Both the position numbers and the translations under genes were made by a program. From assembly GCF_002860285.1 (NCBI RefSeq), contig NZ_PGVF01000014.1, positions 186,001-250,000 of the forward strand: 64,000 nucleotides of DNA, read 5' to 3'. The DNA comes from Bacillus sp. M6-12 (GTDB lineage: Bacteria; Bacillota; Bacilli; Bacillales; DSM-1321). Under the pieces are notes generated by a model. The model worked only from the letters and a program-made list of their open reading frames with translations. It was not told the DNA's origin and did not search any database. This document shows, piece after piece, positions 51,527 to 60,410 of the stretch. Position 1 is the stretch's first letter, and every line of letters starts with the position of its first letter.

Positions 51527-52465
51527 ATGGGTGAAATTGCGTTTGTCTTTCCTGGGCAGGGTTCCCAAACGGTAGGAATGGGCAAAGATATATATGATTC
51601 AAACGAATCTGCACGGGAGATTTTTCAGGCTGCAGACCGTAAATTAAATTTTTCTTTATCTAAGATCATTTTCGAAGGTCCCCAAGAAACTTTGACAAAG
51701 ACCGCCAATACACAGCCGGCTTTATTAACAACAAGCGTTGCCCTGCTTAAGCTAGCAGCTGAAGCAGGGATTTCAGCTGATTATGCTGCAGGGCACAGCC
51801 TTGGCGAATATTCCGCGCTGGTGGCTGCAGGGGCAATCGGGTTTGAAGAGGCAGTATACACTGTCCGCAAGCGGGGCGAGTTTATGGAAGCGGCCGTTCC
51901 AAGCGGGCAGGGTTCCATGGCTGCCATTCTTGGGATGGAGCGAGGCCTTCTCTCCGAAGTTACCGAGGAAGTTAAGCGCCAAGGAACTCCCGTTCAGCTT
52001 GCAAATATCAATTGCCCGGGTCAGATAGTAATATCCGGTTCGGCAGAAGGTGTTAAGAAAGCATGTGAAGCGGCAAAGGAAAAAGGGGCAAAGCGGGCGA
52101 TTCCGCTTGAAGTCAGCGGTCCTTTTCACTCAGAGCTGATGAAGCCTGCCGCTGGGAGACTATTGGATGTGCTCGATAGCATAACGATCAGTTCCGCAGA
52201 AATTCCGGTTATTTCTAATGTGACGGCAGGAGTAATTTCTGAACCTGCAGTAGTGAAAGCCAAACTGGTCGAACAGTTATACTCCCCTGTACTATGGGAA
52301 GATAGCATTCAAACGCTTCTTGAGCTAGGTGTCGACACTTTTATTGAGATTGGCCCCGGAAAAGTACTCGGCGGCTTGATTAAAAAAATAGATCGCTCGG
52401 TTGCGGTTTATTCCATATCAGATGCAGAAAGCCTGCAAAAAACTGCAGAGGCTATAAGGGGGTAA
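51527..52465 (+). CDS. fabD: Malonyl-CoA-acyl carrier protein transacylase
   Basis: FabD (312 residues) loads malonate onto ACP. It has [16 protein letters not shown] at the start, the catalytic serine in [16 protein letters not shown] (near residue 91) and the later histidine in [16 protein letters not shown] precedes it, and the ATG at 51527 is better spaced than the ATG at 51521. It lies between plsX and fabG. Confidence 0.96.
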   Translation: MGEIAFVFPGQGSQTVGMGKDIYDSNESAREIFQAADRKLNFSLSKIIFEGPQETLTKTANTQPALLTTSVALLKLAAEAGISADYAAGHSLGEYSALVAAGAIGFEEAVYTVRKRGEFMEAAVPSGQGSMAAILGMERGLLSEVTEEVKRQGTPVQLANINCPGQIVISGSAEGVKKACEAAKEKGAKRAIPLEVSGPFHSELMKPAAGRLLDVLDSITISSAEIPVISNVTAGVISEPAVVKAKLVEQLYSPVLWEDSIQTLLELGVDTFIEIGPGKVLGGLIKKIDRSVAVYSISDAESLQKTAEAIRG

Positions 52466-52472
52466 TATTGGT

Positions 52473-53213
52473 ATGCTACAGGGAAAAACAGCGCTCGTAA
52501 CAGGTGCATCAAGGGGTATCGGCAGAGAAATTGCACTTGAGCTGGCCAGGCTTGGAGCGAATGTGGCTGTAAATTATGCGGGAAGCGAAGCAAAAGCCAG
52601 CGAGGTGGCAGACGAGATTAAGGCGATGGGCCGGGAAAGCTTTATCGTTCAATCTGATGTGTCGAATGCGGAATCTGTTACAGCTATGGTAAAAGCCGTT
52701 ATTGAGCGCTTTGGTACTCTTGATATTCTCGTTAACAATGCCGGCATCACCCGGGACAACTTGTTAATGAGAATGAAAGAGGAAGAGTGGGATGATGTAA
52801 TTAATACAAATCTTAAAGGCGTATTTCTTTGCACAAAAGCAGTGACCCGCCAAATGATGAAGCAAAAAAGCGGCCGGATCATCAACATTTCTTCGATTGT
52901 CGGTGTTAGCGGAAATCCCGGACAGGCCAATTACGTGGCTGCAAAAGCAGGAGTTATTGGGCTGACCAAAACGGCAGCCAAAGAGCTTGCCTCCCGGGGA
53001 ATCACAGTTAATGCTGTCGCACCGGGGTTTATTACAACAGATATGACGGATAAACTGACAGCAGAAGTAAAAGAAGTAATGCTTAAGCAAATTCCCCTTG
53101 CGCGTTTCGGTGATCCAAAGGATATCGCCAGGACTGTTGCCTTCCTTGCATCAGAGGGAGGATCCTATATGACAGGACAGACTCTTCATGTTGATGGCGG
53201 TATGGTTATGTAA
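52473..53213 (+). CDS. fabG: 3-oxoacyl-[acyl carrier protein] reductase
   Basis: FabG (246 residues) performs the first reduction of each fatty acid cycle with NADPH. The Rossmann motif [30 protein letters not shown], the catalytic serine in [10 protein letters not shown] and tyrosine-lysine in NYVAAKAGV are intact. GRAI-type cofactor loop and the end [18 protein letters not shown] are standard. AAGGGGG gives the ribosome site. Confidence 0.97.
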   Translation: MLQGKTALVTGASRGIGREIALELARLGANVAVNYAGSEAKASEVADEIKAMGRESFIVQSDVSNAESVTAMVKAVIERFGTLDILVNNAGITRDNLLMRMKEEEWDDVINTNLKGVFLCTKAVTRQMMKQKSGRIINISSIVGVSGNPGQANYVAAKAGVIGLTKTAAKELASRGITVNAVAPGFITTDMTDKLTAEVKEVMLKQIPLARFGDPKDIARTVAFLASEGGSYMTGQTLHVDGGMVM

Positions 53214-53292
53214 GCCGGGCTTTACCTTATGCAATTAACCGTTTATTATTGTAATGAAATCAACTATAATGGCTTGAGGGGAGGTGAATGCA

Positions 53293-53526
53293 GTGGCAGA
53301 AGTATTAGAGCGCGTAACAAAAATTATCGTGGACAGACTTGGCGTCGAAGAATCAGAAGTCAAGCTGGAAGCTTCATTCAAAGAAGATCTAGGTGCTGAT
53401 TCTTTAGATGTTGTGGAATTGGTAATGGAGCTTGAAGACGAGTTTGGAATGGAAATTTCAGACGATGATGCTGAAAAAATCGTCACAGTTGGAGACGCTG
53501 TGAGTTACATACAAAGCACTATGTAA
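53293..53526 (+). CDS. acpP: Acyl carrier protein
   Basis: ACP (77 residues) carries growing acyl chains on phosphopantetheine. The attachment serine lies in [18 protein letters not shown], and the acidic helices and [11 protein letters not shown] start are typical. The GTG at 53293 gives the B. subtilis length with GGAGGTG six bases before it; the GTG at 53284 overlaps that ribosome site. It follows fabG and is ended by a hairpin. Confidence 0.97.
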   Translation: MAEVLERVTKIIVDRLGVEESEVKLEASFKEDLGADSLDVVELVMELEDEFGMEISDDDAEKIVTVGDAVSYIQSTM

Positions 53527-53544
53527 TAAAATGTTCCCAGGGTG

Positions 53545-53573
53545 AGCTCCGTTTAGTAAAACGGAGCTTTCTG
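53545..53573 (+). terminator. Hairpin after acpP
   Basis: AGCTCCGTTT and AAACGGAGCT form a perfect stem, but only a short T-run follows, so it may be a weak terminator. Confidence 0.6.
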
Positions 53574-53624
53574 CTGTAAGTATGGAAAATTATTTTTTTA
53601 ACGAGAATAATGTAGAATATATTA

Positions 53625-53740
53625 CTGATGTCCAGCTCCAGCGCCTAGCCCACTGTGGAAAAGATAAAAGCCCTCGAAAGGAAAAAGCGCATTCCGGGTC
53701 TTTTCCTATTTCCTTCGCGGGCTGTTCAAGGCGCTTGCTG
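53625..53740 (+). repeat. Family A repeat with a variant internal stem (before rnc)
   Basis: The ends GATGTCCAGCTCCAGCGCC and TTCAAGGCGCTTGC are those of family A. The middle is a different hairpin: AGCCCTCGAAAGGAAA pairs with TTTCCTTCGCGGGCT. Confidence 0.75.
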
Positions 53741-53780
53741 GTTATTAATGGATAACAAAGCATTCCTTTTTAAAAAGTAC

Positions 53781-53962
53781 AGATGTCCAGCTCCAGCACC
53801 CAGCCCCGACGCACAGGACGTGCTAGTGTCGGCGTCGCCACAGGACGTGGCGTTTTTAGCCGACCTCTAGGTCATAAGCCAATCGCTTCGGAAGGCAAAA
53901 AGCGCCTTCTGTCAGCGCTTGTCTTATGCTTGTCGGGGCTGACCAGGGTGCTTGCGCATTTC
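53781..53962 (+). repeat. Family A repeat immediately before rnc
   Basis: From AGATGTCCAGCTCCAGCACC to GACCAGGGTGCTTGCGCATT. It contains the small hairpins GCACAGGACGTGC (53811-53823) and GCCACAGGACGTGGC (53837-53851) and a long stem with CATAAG and CTTATG arms. It ends 16 bases before rnc. The gap 53527-53978 otherwise holds only the acpP hairpin and the preceding repeat. Confidence 0.85.
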
Positions 53963-53978
53963 AAATGTGGAGGGCTTT

Positions 53979-54725
53979 ATGCAGAAAAATGGAAAGAAAA
54001 AAAGATCATCAATTATAGAAACAAAATTCAAGGAGTTCCAGGAAAAAATTGGCTTTGCCTTTCATGATGAAAAATTGTTAAGGCAAGCTTTTACCCATTC
54101 ATCCTATGTGAATGAGCATCGCCGCAAGCCTTATGAGGATAATGAAAGGCTTGAGTTTTTGGGTGATGCCGTATTGGAACTGACAATCTCTCAATTTTTA
54201 TATAAGAAATATCCAATGATGAGCGAAGGGGAGCTTACCAAGCTGCGGGCCTCTATTGTTTGTGAACCATCCCTGGTTGAGTTTGCCCATGCTTTATCAT
54301 TTGGCGAGCTTGTACTGCTTGGAAAAGGAGAAGAAATGACAGGAGGAAGGGAACGCCCTGCCTTGCTTGCTGATGTGTTTGAAGCATTCATCGGCGCCCT
54401 CTATCTCGATTTAGGGCTTGAGGCTGTTGTTTCATTCTTGGAGAGAGTCGTTTTCCCGAAAATTAATGAGGGTGCTTTTTCTCATATGATGGATTATAAA
54501 AGTCAGCTCCAAGAGCTTGTCCAAAGGGATGGCTCAGGCATTGTGGAGTATAAAATATTACAGGAAACGGGTCCGGCCCATAATCGCGAATTCCAATCAA
54601 GGGTTTCACTGAACGGAGAAGAATTAGGCCTTGGATCAGGCCGTTCAAAGAAAGAGGCGGAACAGCGAGCGGCGCAAAAGGCGCTTCAATCACTTCGCGA
54701 AAGCAAGCAAGATGACAACCAATGA
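53979..54725 (+). CDS. rnc: Ribonuclease III
   Basis: RNase III (248 residues) cuts double-stranded RNA in rRNA processing and antisense regulation. The catalytic signature is [14 protein letters not shown] (about residues 52-65), with the second acidic site in [14 protein letters not shown] dsRNA-binding domain covers the last 75 residues ([32 protein letters not shown]). The ATG at 53979 is chosen because GGAGGG precedes it. It leads into smc as in other Firmicutes. Confidence 0.96.
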   Translation: MQKNGKKKRSSIIETKFKEFQEKIGFAFHDEKLLRQAFTHSSYVNEHRRKPYEDNERLEFLGDAVLELTISQFLYKKYPMMSEGELTKLRASIVCEPSLVEFAHALSFGELVLLGKGEEMTGGRERPALLADVFEAFIGALYLDLGLEAVVSFLERVVFPKINEGAFSHMMDYKSQLQELVQRDGSGIVEYKILQETGPAHNREFQSRVSLNGEELGLGSGRSKKEAEQRAAQKALQSLRESKQDDNQ

Positions 54726-54752
54726 TAGTTTTTACATGAAGGGGGAAATGAA

Positions 54753-57700
54753 ATGTTCCTCAAACGATTAGACGTTGTGGGATTTAAATCCTTTGCAGAA
54801 AGAATTTCCGTGGATTTCGTACCAGGTGTAACCGCTGTAGTAGGTCCTAATGGAAGCGGAAAGAGCAATATTACGGATGCGATTCGCTGGGTGCTGGGAG
54901 AGCAGTCAGCTAAATCGCTGCGAGGTTCAAAAATGGAAGACATCATTTTTGCCGGAAGCGATTCAAGAAAAGCCGTAAATTTTGCCGAAGTATCCCTGAC
55001 CCTTGATAATGGCTCAGGTTTTTTGCCGATTGATTATCATGAAGTGGGTGTTACAAGAAGGGTTTATCGTTCTGGTGATAGTGAATTTTTCATTAATAAG
55101 CAGTCCTGCCGACTAAAGGATATTGTTGACTTATTTATGGATTCAGGCCTAGGTAAGGAAGCATTTTCGATTATCAGCCAGGGGAAAGTGGAAGAAATCC
55201 TTAGCAGCAAATCGGAAGAACGAAGAATTATCTTTGAAGAAGCTGCCGGCGTTCTTAAGTATAAAAACAGAAAGAAGAAAGCGGAATCAAAGCTTTCAGA
55301 GACTCAGGAAAATCTGAACCGTGTTCAGGATATTCTGCATGAGCTCGAAGGGCAGGTGGAGCCATTAAAGATGCAGGCGTCCATTGCTGCGGATTTCCTC
55401 GAGAAAAAGGAAGAACTTGAGCAAATCGAAGTGGCTTTGACTGTTTTTGAAATTGAAACCCTTCACGAAAAGTGGCAAACCCTCTCAAAGGAACTTGAGA
55501 AACATAGTGATCAGGAGGTCAAGCAGGCTGCTGAATTGCAAAGGAAGGAAGCAGAGCTTGAAGAGGCTCGGGACCGCGTTTCAGCGCTTGATGAATCAAT
55601 TAACGATCTCCAGGAAGTGCTGCTGCAGGCAAGCGAAGAACTTGAAAAGTTAGAAGGAAGAAAAGAAGTGTTAAAAGAACGGAAAAAAAACGCTTCCCAC
55701 AACAAACAGAGCCTAGAAAAATCAATAGAAGAGGCATCAGCAAGAATTAATACTCTTAAGGTTGAAAAAACATCTGAATCAGATGGGCTGGAGCTTTTGG
55801 AGCAACAGGTCAAGGAATTGTCTGAAACACTCCAGGAGAAGCAGAAACAATTATCAAAATTCAACTCCAATCTAGAAGAAATAATTGAAACGCTAAAGAG
55901 TGACTATATTGAATGGCTGAACAAACAGGCTACTGCAAATAACGAAATCCGATATCTGGAGCAGCAAATCAGCCAGCAGGAACACAAAAACTCCAGGCTA
56001 GATACTGAAAATTCAAAATATATCAGGGAGAGAAAAAGCATCGGCGAAAGGAAAGTCCAGCTGCTAGAATCTCTGTCCTCCATCCAGCTGGAAATAGAAA
56101 GCCATGTAACCTTCTTCCGGAATGAACAGAGAAAGCTGGAGAGTGTGAAGTCAGCCTATCAAAAGCAGGAGAAAACCTTATACCAGGCCTACCAATTTTT
56201 GCAGCAAGCGAAGTCCCGAAAAGAAATGCTTGAGGAAATGGAAGATGAGTATGCCGGATTTTTTCAAGGAGTTAAAGAGGTACTAAAGGCTAAAGACCGG
56301 CAGCTTGCCGGTATCGAAGGCGCTGTTGCAGAATTAATAACGGTTCCTCGTGATTATCAGGTGGCAATTGAAACGGCCCTCGGAGGAGCCACTCAGCATG
56401 TTGTGACGGTAAATGAAGAACATGCACGCAACGCGATTTCCTTTTTGAAAAAGAACGGCTATGGCCGCTCAACATTCCTTCCACTCTCTGTAATCAAAGG
56501 CCGGCAAATCCCTGAAACCCAGCTATCATATTTGAAAAACCATCCGGCGTTTATCGGAACGGCGGCTGATTTGCTGGAGTTCGATGAAAAATACCGCTCC
56601 ATTATCTCTAATTTGCTAGGCGCGGTAATTGTGACGAAGGATCTTAAGGGAGCAAATGAACTTGCAAAACTGGTTCAGCATAAATATCGATTTGTAACTC
56701 TCGAAGGCGACGTTGTTAATCCTGGAGGTTCCATGACTGGAGGAGCGATTAAGCAAAAGACCGCATCATTGCTTTCCAGAAAAGGAGAACTGGAAGAACT
56801 GAAAACTAGGCTTTCTAGCATGGAAGAAAAAACTGCCAAGCTGGAAGAGCATGTTAAAAAACTAAAAACTGACATCGCGTCCCAGGAAGAAAAAATTGAG
56901 AATATCCGCAAAACCGGCGAAACCCTTCGAATAAATGAGCAAAGTTTAAAAAGTGATATCAAGCAGGTAGAGCTGGAGGAAAAGAATGTTAATGAGCGGC
57001 TCCGGCTTTATGATTTGGAAAAATCATCGTTAAACGAGGAACAAGATACTCGTACTAAACGGATGGCAGAACTGAGAGAGCAGCTGCAGGACTGCAAGTC
57101 GGCAATCAGCCGGCTTGATCTGGAAATTGCTGAATTAACCCAGCAAAAACAATCCCAGCAATCCTCAAAGGAAAACCTTGCTGAAGAAACAAATGATGTA
57201 AAGGTTGCTTTGGCCTCTAAAAGCAGCCGGCTTCACAACCAGCAGGAAAATGTCAGCAGGATTACAGCCGAGTTAAATGCCCTCCAGGAAAAGGTGACAG
57301 AATACCGGGAGGACTTGTCATTGTTAACAAATGAAATGGATGACAATACAAGCGGCGAGGATATGCTCGAAAAGGCTGCCTATATGAAGGCACAGGATAA
57401 ACAGGAAACGATCAGCCTAATTAGCTCAAGAAGGAAAGAGCGGATGGAGCTGCAAGCACTGCTCGAGGATATGGAAATAGCCGCAAAAGAAATGAAACGA
57501 ATCCACAAAGGTCTCGCTGAAGTGGTAAAGGACGAGGAAGTAAAACTGAACCGGCTGGATGTTGAACTTGAAACCAGGCTGGTTCACCTTCGTGAGGAAT
57601 ATTTCCTGACCTTTGAGGGTGCTAAAGAAAAACATCCAATGACGATGCCTGCTGACGAGGCTAAAAAGCGTGTAAAGCTGATCAAGCTGGCCATTGAAGA

Positions 57701-58319
57701 AATGGGTACAGTTAACCTGGGAGCCATCGATGAGTATGAACGGGTCTCTGAGCGCTTTCATTTCCTATTGGAGCAAAAGGAAGACCTTCAGGAGGCAAAG
57801 GATACTCTGTTCAAGGTTATCGAGGAAATGGATGACGAAATGAAAAAACGGTTTTCCGACACTTTTTATGCTATCCGGGAACAATTTGAATCCGTATTCA
57901 AGTCTTTATTCGGAGGCGGTCGTGCTGAATTGAAGCTGACTGATCCAAGCGATCTTTTGCGTACGGGTGTGGACATCGTTGCCCAGCCGCCAGGGAAAAA
58001 ACTTCAAAATCTTGGTTTATTGTCTGGCGGTGAACGCGCTCTGACTGCTATTGCATTGTTATTTTCTATCTTAAAAATACGGCCGGTCCCGTTTTGCATC
58101 CTTGATGAAGTAGAAGCGGCCCTGGACGAAGCAAACGTATTGAGATTTAGCCAGTACTTAAAGCATTTCAGTAAAGAAACACAATTCATCGTTATTACCC
58201 ACCGCAAAGGAACGATGGAAGAGGCGGACGTTTTATATGGCGTTACGATGCAGGAGTCAGGTGTTTCAAAGCTTGTATCCGTCCGGATCGATGAATCAAA
58301 AGAATTCGCGGAGATTTAA
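54753..58319 (+). CDS. smc: Chromosome partition protein Smc
   Basis: SMC (1188 residues) is the ATPase of the Smc-ScpAB condensin complex that organises and segregates chromosomes. Walker A is VVGPNGSGKSNITDAIRWVL (about residues 29-48). Long coiled coils run from about 170-500 and 680-1000 around a hinge (about 510-670, with GSMTGGAIK). The C-terminal head has the signature LSGGERALTAIALLFSIL and Walker B FCILDEVEAALDEANV. AAGGGGG gives a good ribosome site. Confidence 0.98.
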   Translation: MFLKRLDVVGFKSFAERISVDFVPGVTAVVGPNGSGKSNITDAIRWVLGEQSAKSLRGSKMEDIIFAGSDSRKAVNFAEVSLTLDNGSGFLPIDYHEVGVTRRVYRSGDSEFFINKQSCRLKDIVDLFMDSGLGKEAFSIISQGKVEEILSSKSEERRIIFEEAAGVLKYKNRKKKAESKLSETQENLNRVQDILHELEGQVEPLKMQASIAADFLEKKEELEQIEVALTVFEIETLHEKWQTLSKELEKHSDQEVKQAAELQRKEAELEEARDRVSALDESINDLQEVLLQASEELEKLEGRKEVLKERKKNASHNKQSLEKSIEEASARINTLKVEKTSESDGLELLEQQVKELSETLQEKQKQLSKFNSNLEEIIETLKSDYIEWLNKQATANNEIRYLEQQISQQEHKNSRLDTENSKYIRERKSIGERKVQLLESLSSIQLEIESHVTFFRNEQRKLESVKSAYQKQEKTLYQAYQFLQQAKSRKEMLEEMEDEYAGFFQGVKEVLKAKDRQLAGIEGAVAELITVPRDYQVAIETALGGATQHVVTVNEEHARNAISFLKKNGYGRSTFLPLSVIKGRQIPETQLSYLKNHPAFIGTAADLLEFDEKYRSIISNLLGAVIVTKDLKGANELAKLVQHKYRFVTLEGDVVNPGGSMTGGAIKQKTASLLSRKGELEELKTRLSSMEEKTAKLEEHVKKLKTDIASQEEKIENIRKTGETLRINEQSLKSDIKQVELEEKNVNERLRLYDLEKSSLNEEQDTRTKRMAELREQLQDCKSAISRLDLEIAELTQQKQSQQSSKENLAEETNDVKVALASKSSRLHNQQENVSRITAELNALQEKVTEYREDLSLLTNEMDDNTSGEDMLEKAAYMKAQDKQETISLISSRRKERMELQALLEDMEIAAKEMKRIHKGLAEVVKDEEVKLNRLDVELETRLVHLREEYFLTFEGAKEKHPMTMPADEAKKRVKLIKLAIEEMGTVNLGAIDEYERVSERFHFLLEQKEDLQEAKDTLFKVIEEMDDEMKKRFSDTFYAIREQFESVFKSLFGGGRAELKLTDPSDLLRTGVDIVAQPPGKKLQNLGLLSGGERALTAIALLFSILKIRPVPFCILDEVEAALDEANVLRFSQYLKHFSKETQFIVITHRKGTMEEADVLYGVTMQESGVSKLVSVRIDESKEFAEI

Positions 58320-58419
58320 GCGGAAGATCTTTTGCATAACTGCATTGATTTTTTGTTCACTCGCATTCTCCGTTTAGTAAAAAAGAAAAGTTCACCATCT
58401 GAAAAAGGGAAGTGAAGCA

Positions 58420-59418
58420 ATGAGTTTTTTTAAGAAGCTGAAGGAAAAGTTTACAAATCAGACAGATTCAATGACTGAGAAATTCAAAGAAGGATTAACG
58501 AAAACAAGAGATTCCTTTACCGGCAGGGTAAATGACCTTGTGGCCCGTTATCGGAAGGTCGATGAAGAATTCTTTGAAGAGTTAGAGGAAATTCTGATTC
58601 AGGCCGATGTCGGATTCGATGCAGTAATGAAGCTTACTGAAGAGCTTAGGATGGAAGTGAAGCGCCGGAACATTTCCGATACGAGGGAAGTTCAAGGTGT
58701 TATTTCTGAAAAGCTTGTGGAAATTTATGAAAACAACAGCGACAAATCGACAGGGCTCAATATACAGGAAGGCAGCCTTACAGTCATCTTGTTCGTCGGT
58801 GTGAATGGTGTAGGAAAGACAACGACGATCGGAAAGCTTGCCCACAAATTCAAGGAGGAAGGAAAGTCCGTTGTTCTAGCAGCAGGGGATACCTTTCGAG
58901 CTGGGGCGATTGAGCAGCTAGAGGTATGGGGTGAGCGTGTTGGTGTAGACGTCATTAAGCAGGCAGCCGGGTCCGATCCTGCAGCGGTCATGTTCGACGC
59001 GGTCCAGTCCGCTAAAGCAAGGAATGCCGATATCTTAATCTGTGATACTGCTGGCCGCCTGCAAAATAAAGTGAATTTAATGAAAGAGCTTGAAAAAGTT
59101 AAACGTGTAATAGAACGCGAAATCCCTGGAGCACCGCATGAGGTTCTGCTCGTGCTTGATGCAACAACCGGGCAAAATGCAATGATCCAGGCAAAAACCT
59201 TCAAGGAAGCTACGGATGTTAGCGGAATCGTGTTAACGAAGCTTGACGGAACAGCAAAGGGCGGAATAGTGCTTGCCATCCGCAATGAGCTTTCTATTCC
59301 GGTTAAGTTTGTAGGCCTCGGCGAAAAAATGGACGATCTCCAGGAATTTGATGCCGAGAAGTATGTATACGGATTGTTCGCTGATGTGATTGAAAATGAA
59401 GATGAAACAAAAGAATAA
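58420..59418 (+). CDS. ftsY: Signal recognition particle receptor FtsY
   Basis: FtsY (332 residues) docks the SRP-ribosome complex at the membrane. The NG GTPase has GVNGVGKTTTIGKLAHKF (G1), DTFRAGAIEQL, DTAGRLQNK and TKLDGTAKGGIVLAI. The acidic A domain is very short, as usual in Bacillus. It forms the rnc-smc-ftsY unit and has a terminator after it. Confidence 0.97.
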   Translation: MSFFKKLKEKFTNQTDSMTEKFKEGLTKTRDSFTGRVNDLVARYRKVDEEFFEELEEILIQADVGFDAVMKLTEELRMEVKRRNISDTREVQGVISEKLVEIYENNSDKSTGLNIQEGSLTVILFVGVNGVGKTTTIGKLAHKFKEEGKSVVLAAGDTFRAGAIEQLEVWGERVGVDVIKQAAGSDPAAVMFDAVQSAKARNADILICDTAGRLQNKVNLMKELEKVKRVIEREIPGAPHEVLLVLDATTGQNAMIQAKTFKEATDVSGIVLTKLDGTAKGGIVLAIRNELSIPVKFVGLGEKMDDLQEFDAEKYVYGLFADVIENEDETKE

Positions 59419-59425
59419 GAGAAGT

Positions 59426-59457
59426 CAACCGGAAGCTCACGGGCTTTCGGTTTTTTA
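59426..59457 (+). terminator. Terminator after ftsY
   Basis: ACCGGAAGCT and GGGCTTTCGGT pair imperfectly and are followed by TTTTTT. Confidence 0.65.
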
Positions 59458-59535
59458 GTAGAGCCATTAATCCCTTTTAGCAAGGCGCTTCCGCAATTAT
59501 AGTTTGGTACAAAGTCTCCTTTTTTGAATTTGTAC

Positions 59536-59815
59536 AGATGTCCAGCTGCAGCGCCTAGCCCCGACGCACAGGACGTGCTAGTGCCGGCGTCGCCAAAGGA
59601 CGTGGCGGTTTTAGCCGGCCTCGAGTGTTGCGATCAAGGGCCATCGCAACCTTGGTCATAAGCCTAATTCCTACAGAAGGCAAAAAGAGCCTTCTTCCAG
59701 AATTCGTCTTATGCTTGTCGGACTAGCACACGATGTGCTGACGCCGACGTTTGGTACAGGACGTGCCAGACTGTAGTCGGCGTTCCTTACTCGCAAGGCG
59801 CTTCCGCATTTTCTA
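59536..59815 (+). repeat. Long family A repeat before ylxM (copy 1 of 2)
   Basis: It starts AGATGTCCAGCTGCAGCGCC and ends AAGGCGCTTCCGCATTTTCT. Besides the CATAAG/CTTATG stem it contains a TTGCGAT/ATCGCAA hairpin and hairpins with AGGAC loops at 59566-59578, 59592-59606 and 59753-59767. It is the most complex copy. Confidence 0.8.
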
Positions 59816-59848
59816 TTTAAGTACCGAGTATTCTCTACTGTATAGGGA

Positions 59849-59973
59849 CAGATGCTCTGCAGCGCCTAGCCCCTCGAGGTCATAAGCCAAATTCCTCCAG
59901 AAGGCAAAGAACGCCTTCCTACGGAATTCGTCTTATGCTTGTCGGGGCTGGTCAAGGCGCTTCCGCTTTTCTA
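59849..59973 (+). repeat. Family A repeat before ylxM (copy 2 of 2)
   Basis: This minimal copy folds as one long hairpin with nested arms AGCGCC/GGCGCT, AGCCCC/GGGGCT, CATAAG/CTTATG, AATTCC/GGAATT and AAGGC/GCCTT around an apical loop. Together with copy 1 it fills most of the 647-base gap; no gene is visible. Confidence 0.85.
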
Positions 59974-59989
59974 GTGTAAAGGTTTTACC

Positions 59990-60018
59990 TTGACATCCAA
60001 TATCAAACTGTGTAAACT
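59990..60018 (+). promoter_or_regulatory. Sigma-A promoter of ylxM-ffh
   Basis: A consensus TTGACA (59990-59995) is 17 bases from TAAACT (60013-60018). It lies just after the repeat and 48 bases before ylxM. Confidence 0.75.
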
Positions 60019-60065
60019 ATACTTTTGTAAAGGGTTTTCACTTAACGCGTAGGGGAGTGTGACAA

Positions 60066-60398
60066 ATGCTCGAAAAAACGACGCGGATCAATTATTTGTA
60101 CGATTTTTACCAATCGCTGTTGACCGAGAAACAGAAGAGCTATATGTCACTCTATTATCTCGATGATTATTCCCTGGGCGAGATTGCTGAAGAGTACGAT
60201 GTCAGCCGCCAGGCGGTATATGACAACATTAAGAGAACGGAAGCCATGCTTGAGGAATACGAAGCGAAGCTTTTACTATTTCAAAAATTTCAAGAGCGCA
60301 ACAGACTGATAGCTGAACTGAAGGAATTGTCGAAAAAGGAATCCCTTTTAGGCGAAGAACTTCTGGAAGCTGTCATGAAGCTTGAGAAGTTAGATTAG
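60066..60398 (+). CDS. ylxM: SRP-associated helix-turn-helix protein YlxM
   Basis: YlxM (110 residues) is a UPF0122 family protein that modulates Ffh activity in Firmicutes. A sigma-factor-like helix-turn-helix is visible: [20 protein letters not shown] followed by [10 protein letters not shown] (about residues 28-60). A helical C-terminus follows. The start has GGGGAGTG upstream. It precedes ffh by 12 bases and shares its promoter. Confidence 0.93.
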   Translation: MLEKTTRINYLYDFYQSLLTEKQKSYMSLYYLDDYSLGEIAEEYDVSRQAVYDNIKRTEAMLEEYEAKLLLFQKFQERNRLIAELKELSKKESLLGEELLEAVMKLEKLD

Positions 60399-60410
60399 GA
60401 GGCGGCAACA

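Noticed and set aside
53655..54067. Two overlapping forward frames between acpP and rnc
   Set aside because: They run through family A repeats and into rnc in the wrong frame; the repeats elsewhere are not open in a common frame.
59536..59973. Repeats before ylxM as a CRISPR array
   Set aside because: Units are not regularly spaced, there are no uniform spacers and no cas genes. The repetition comes from modular hairpins.
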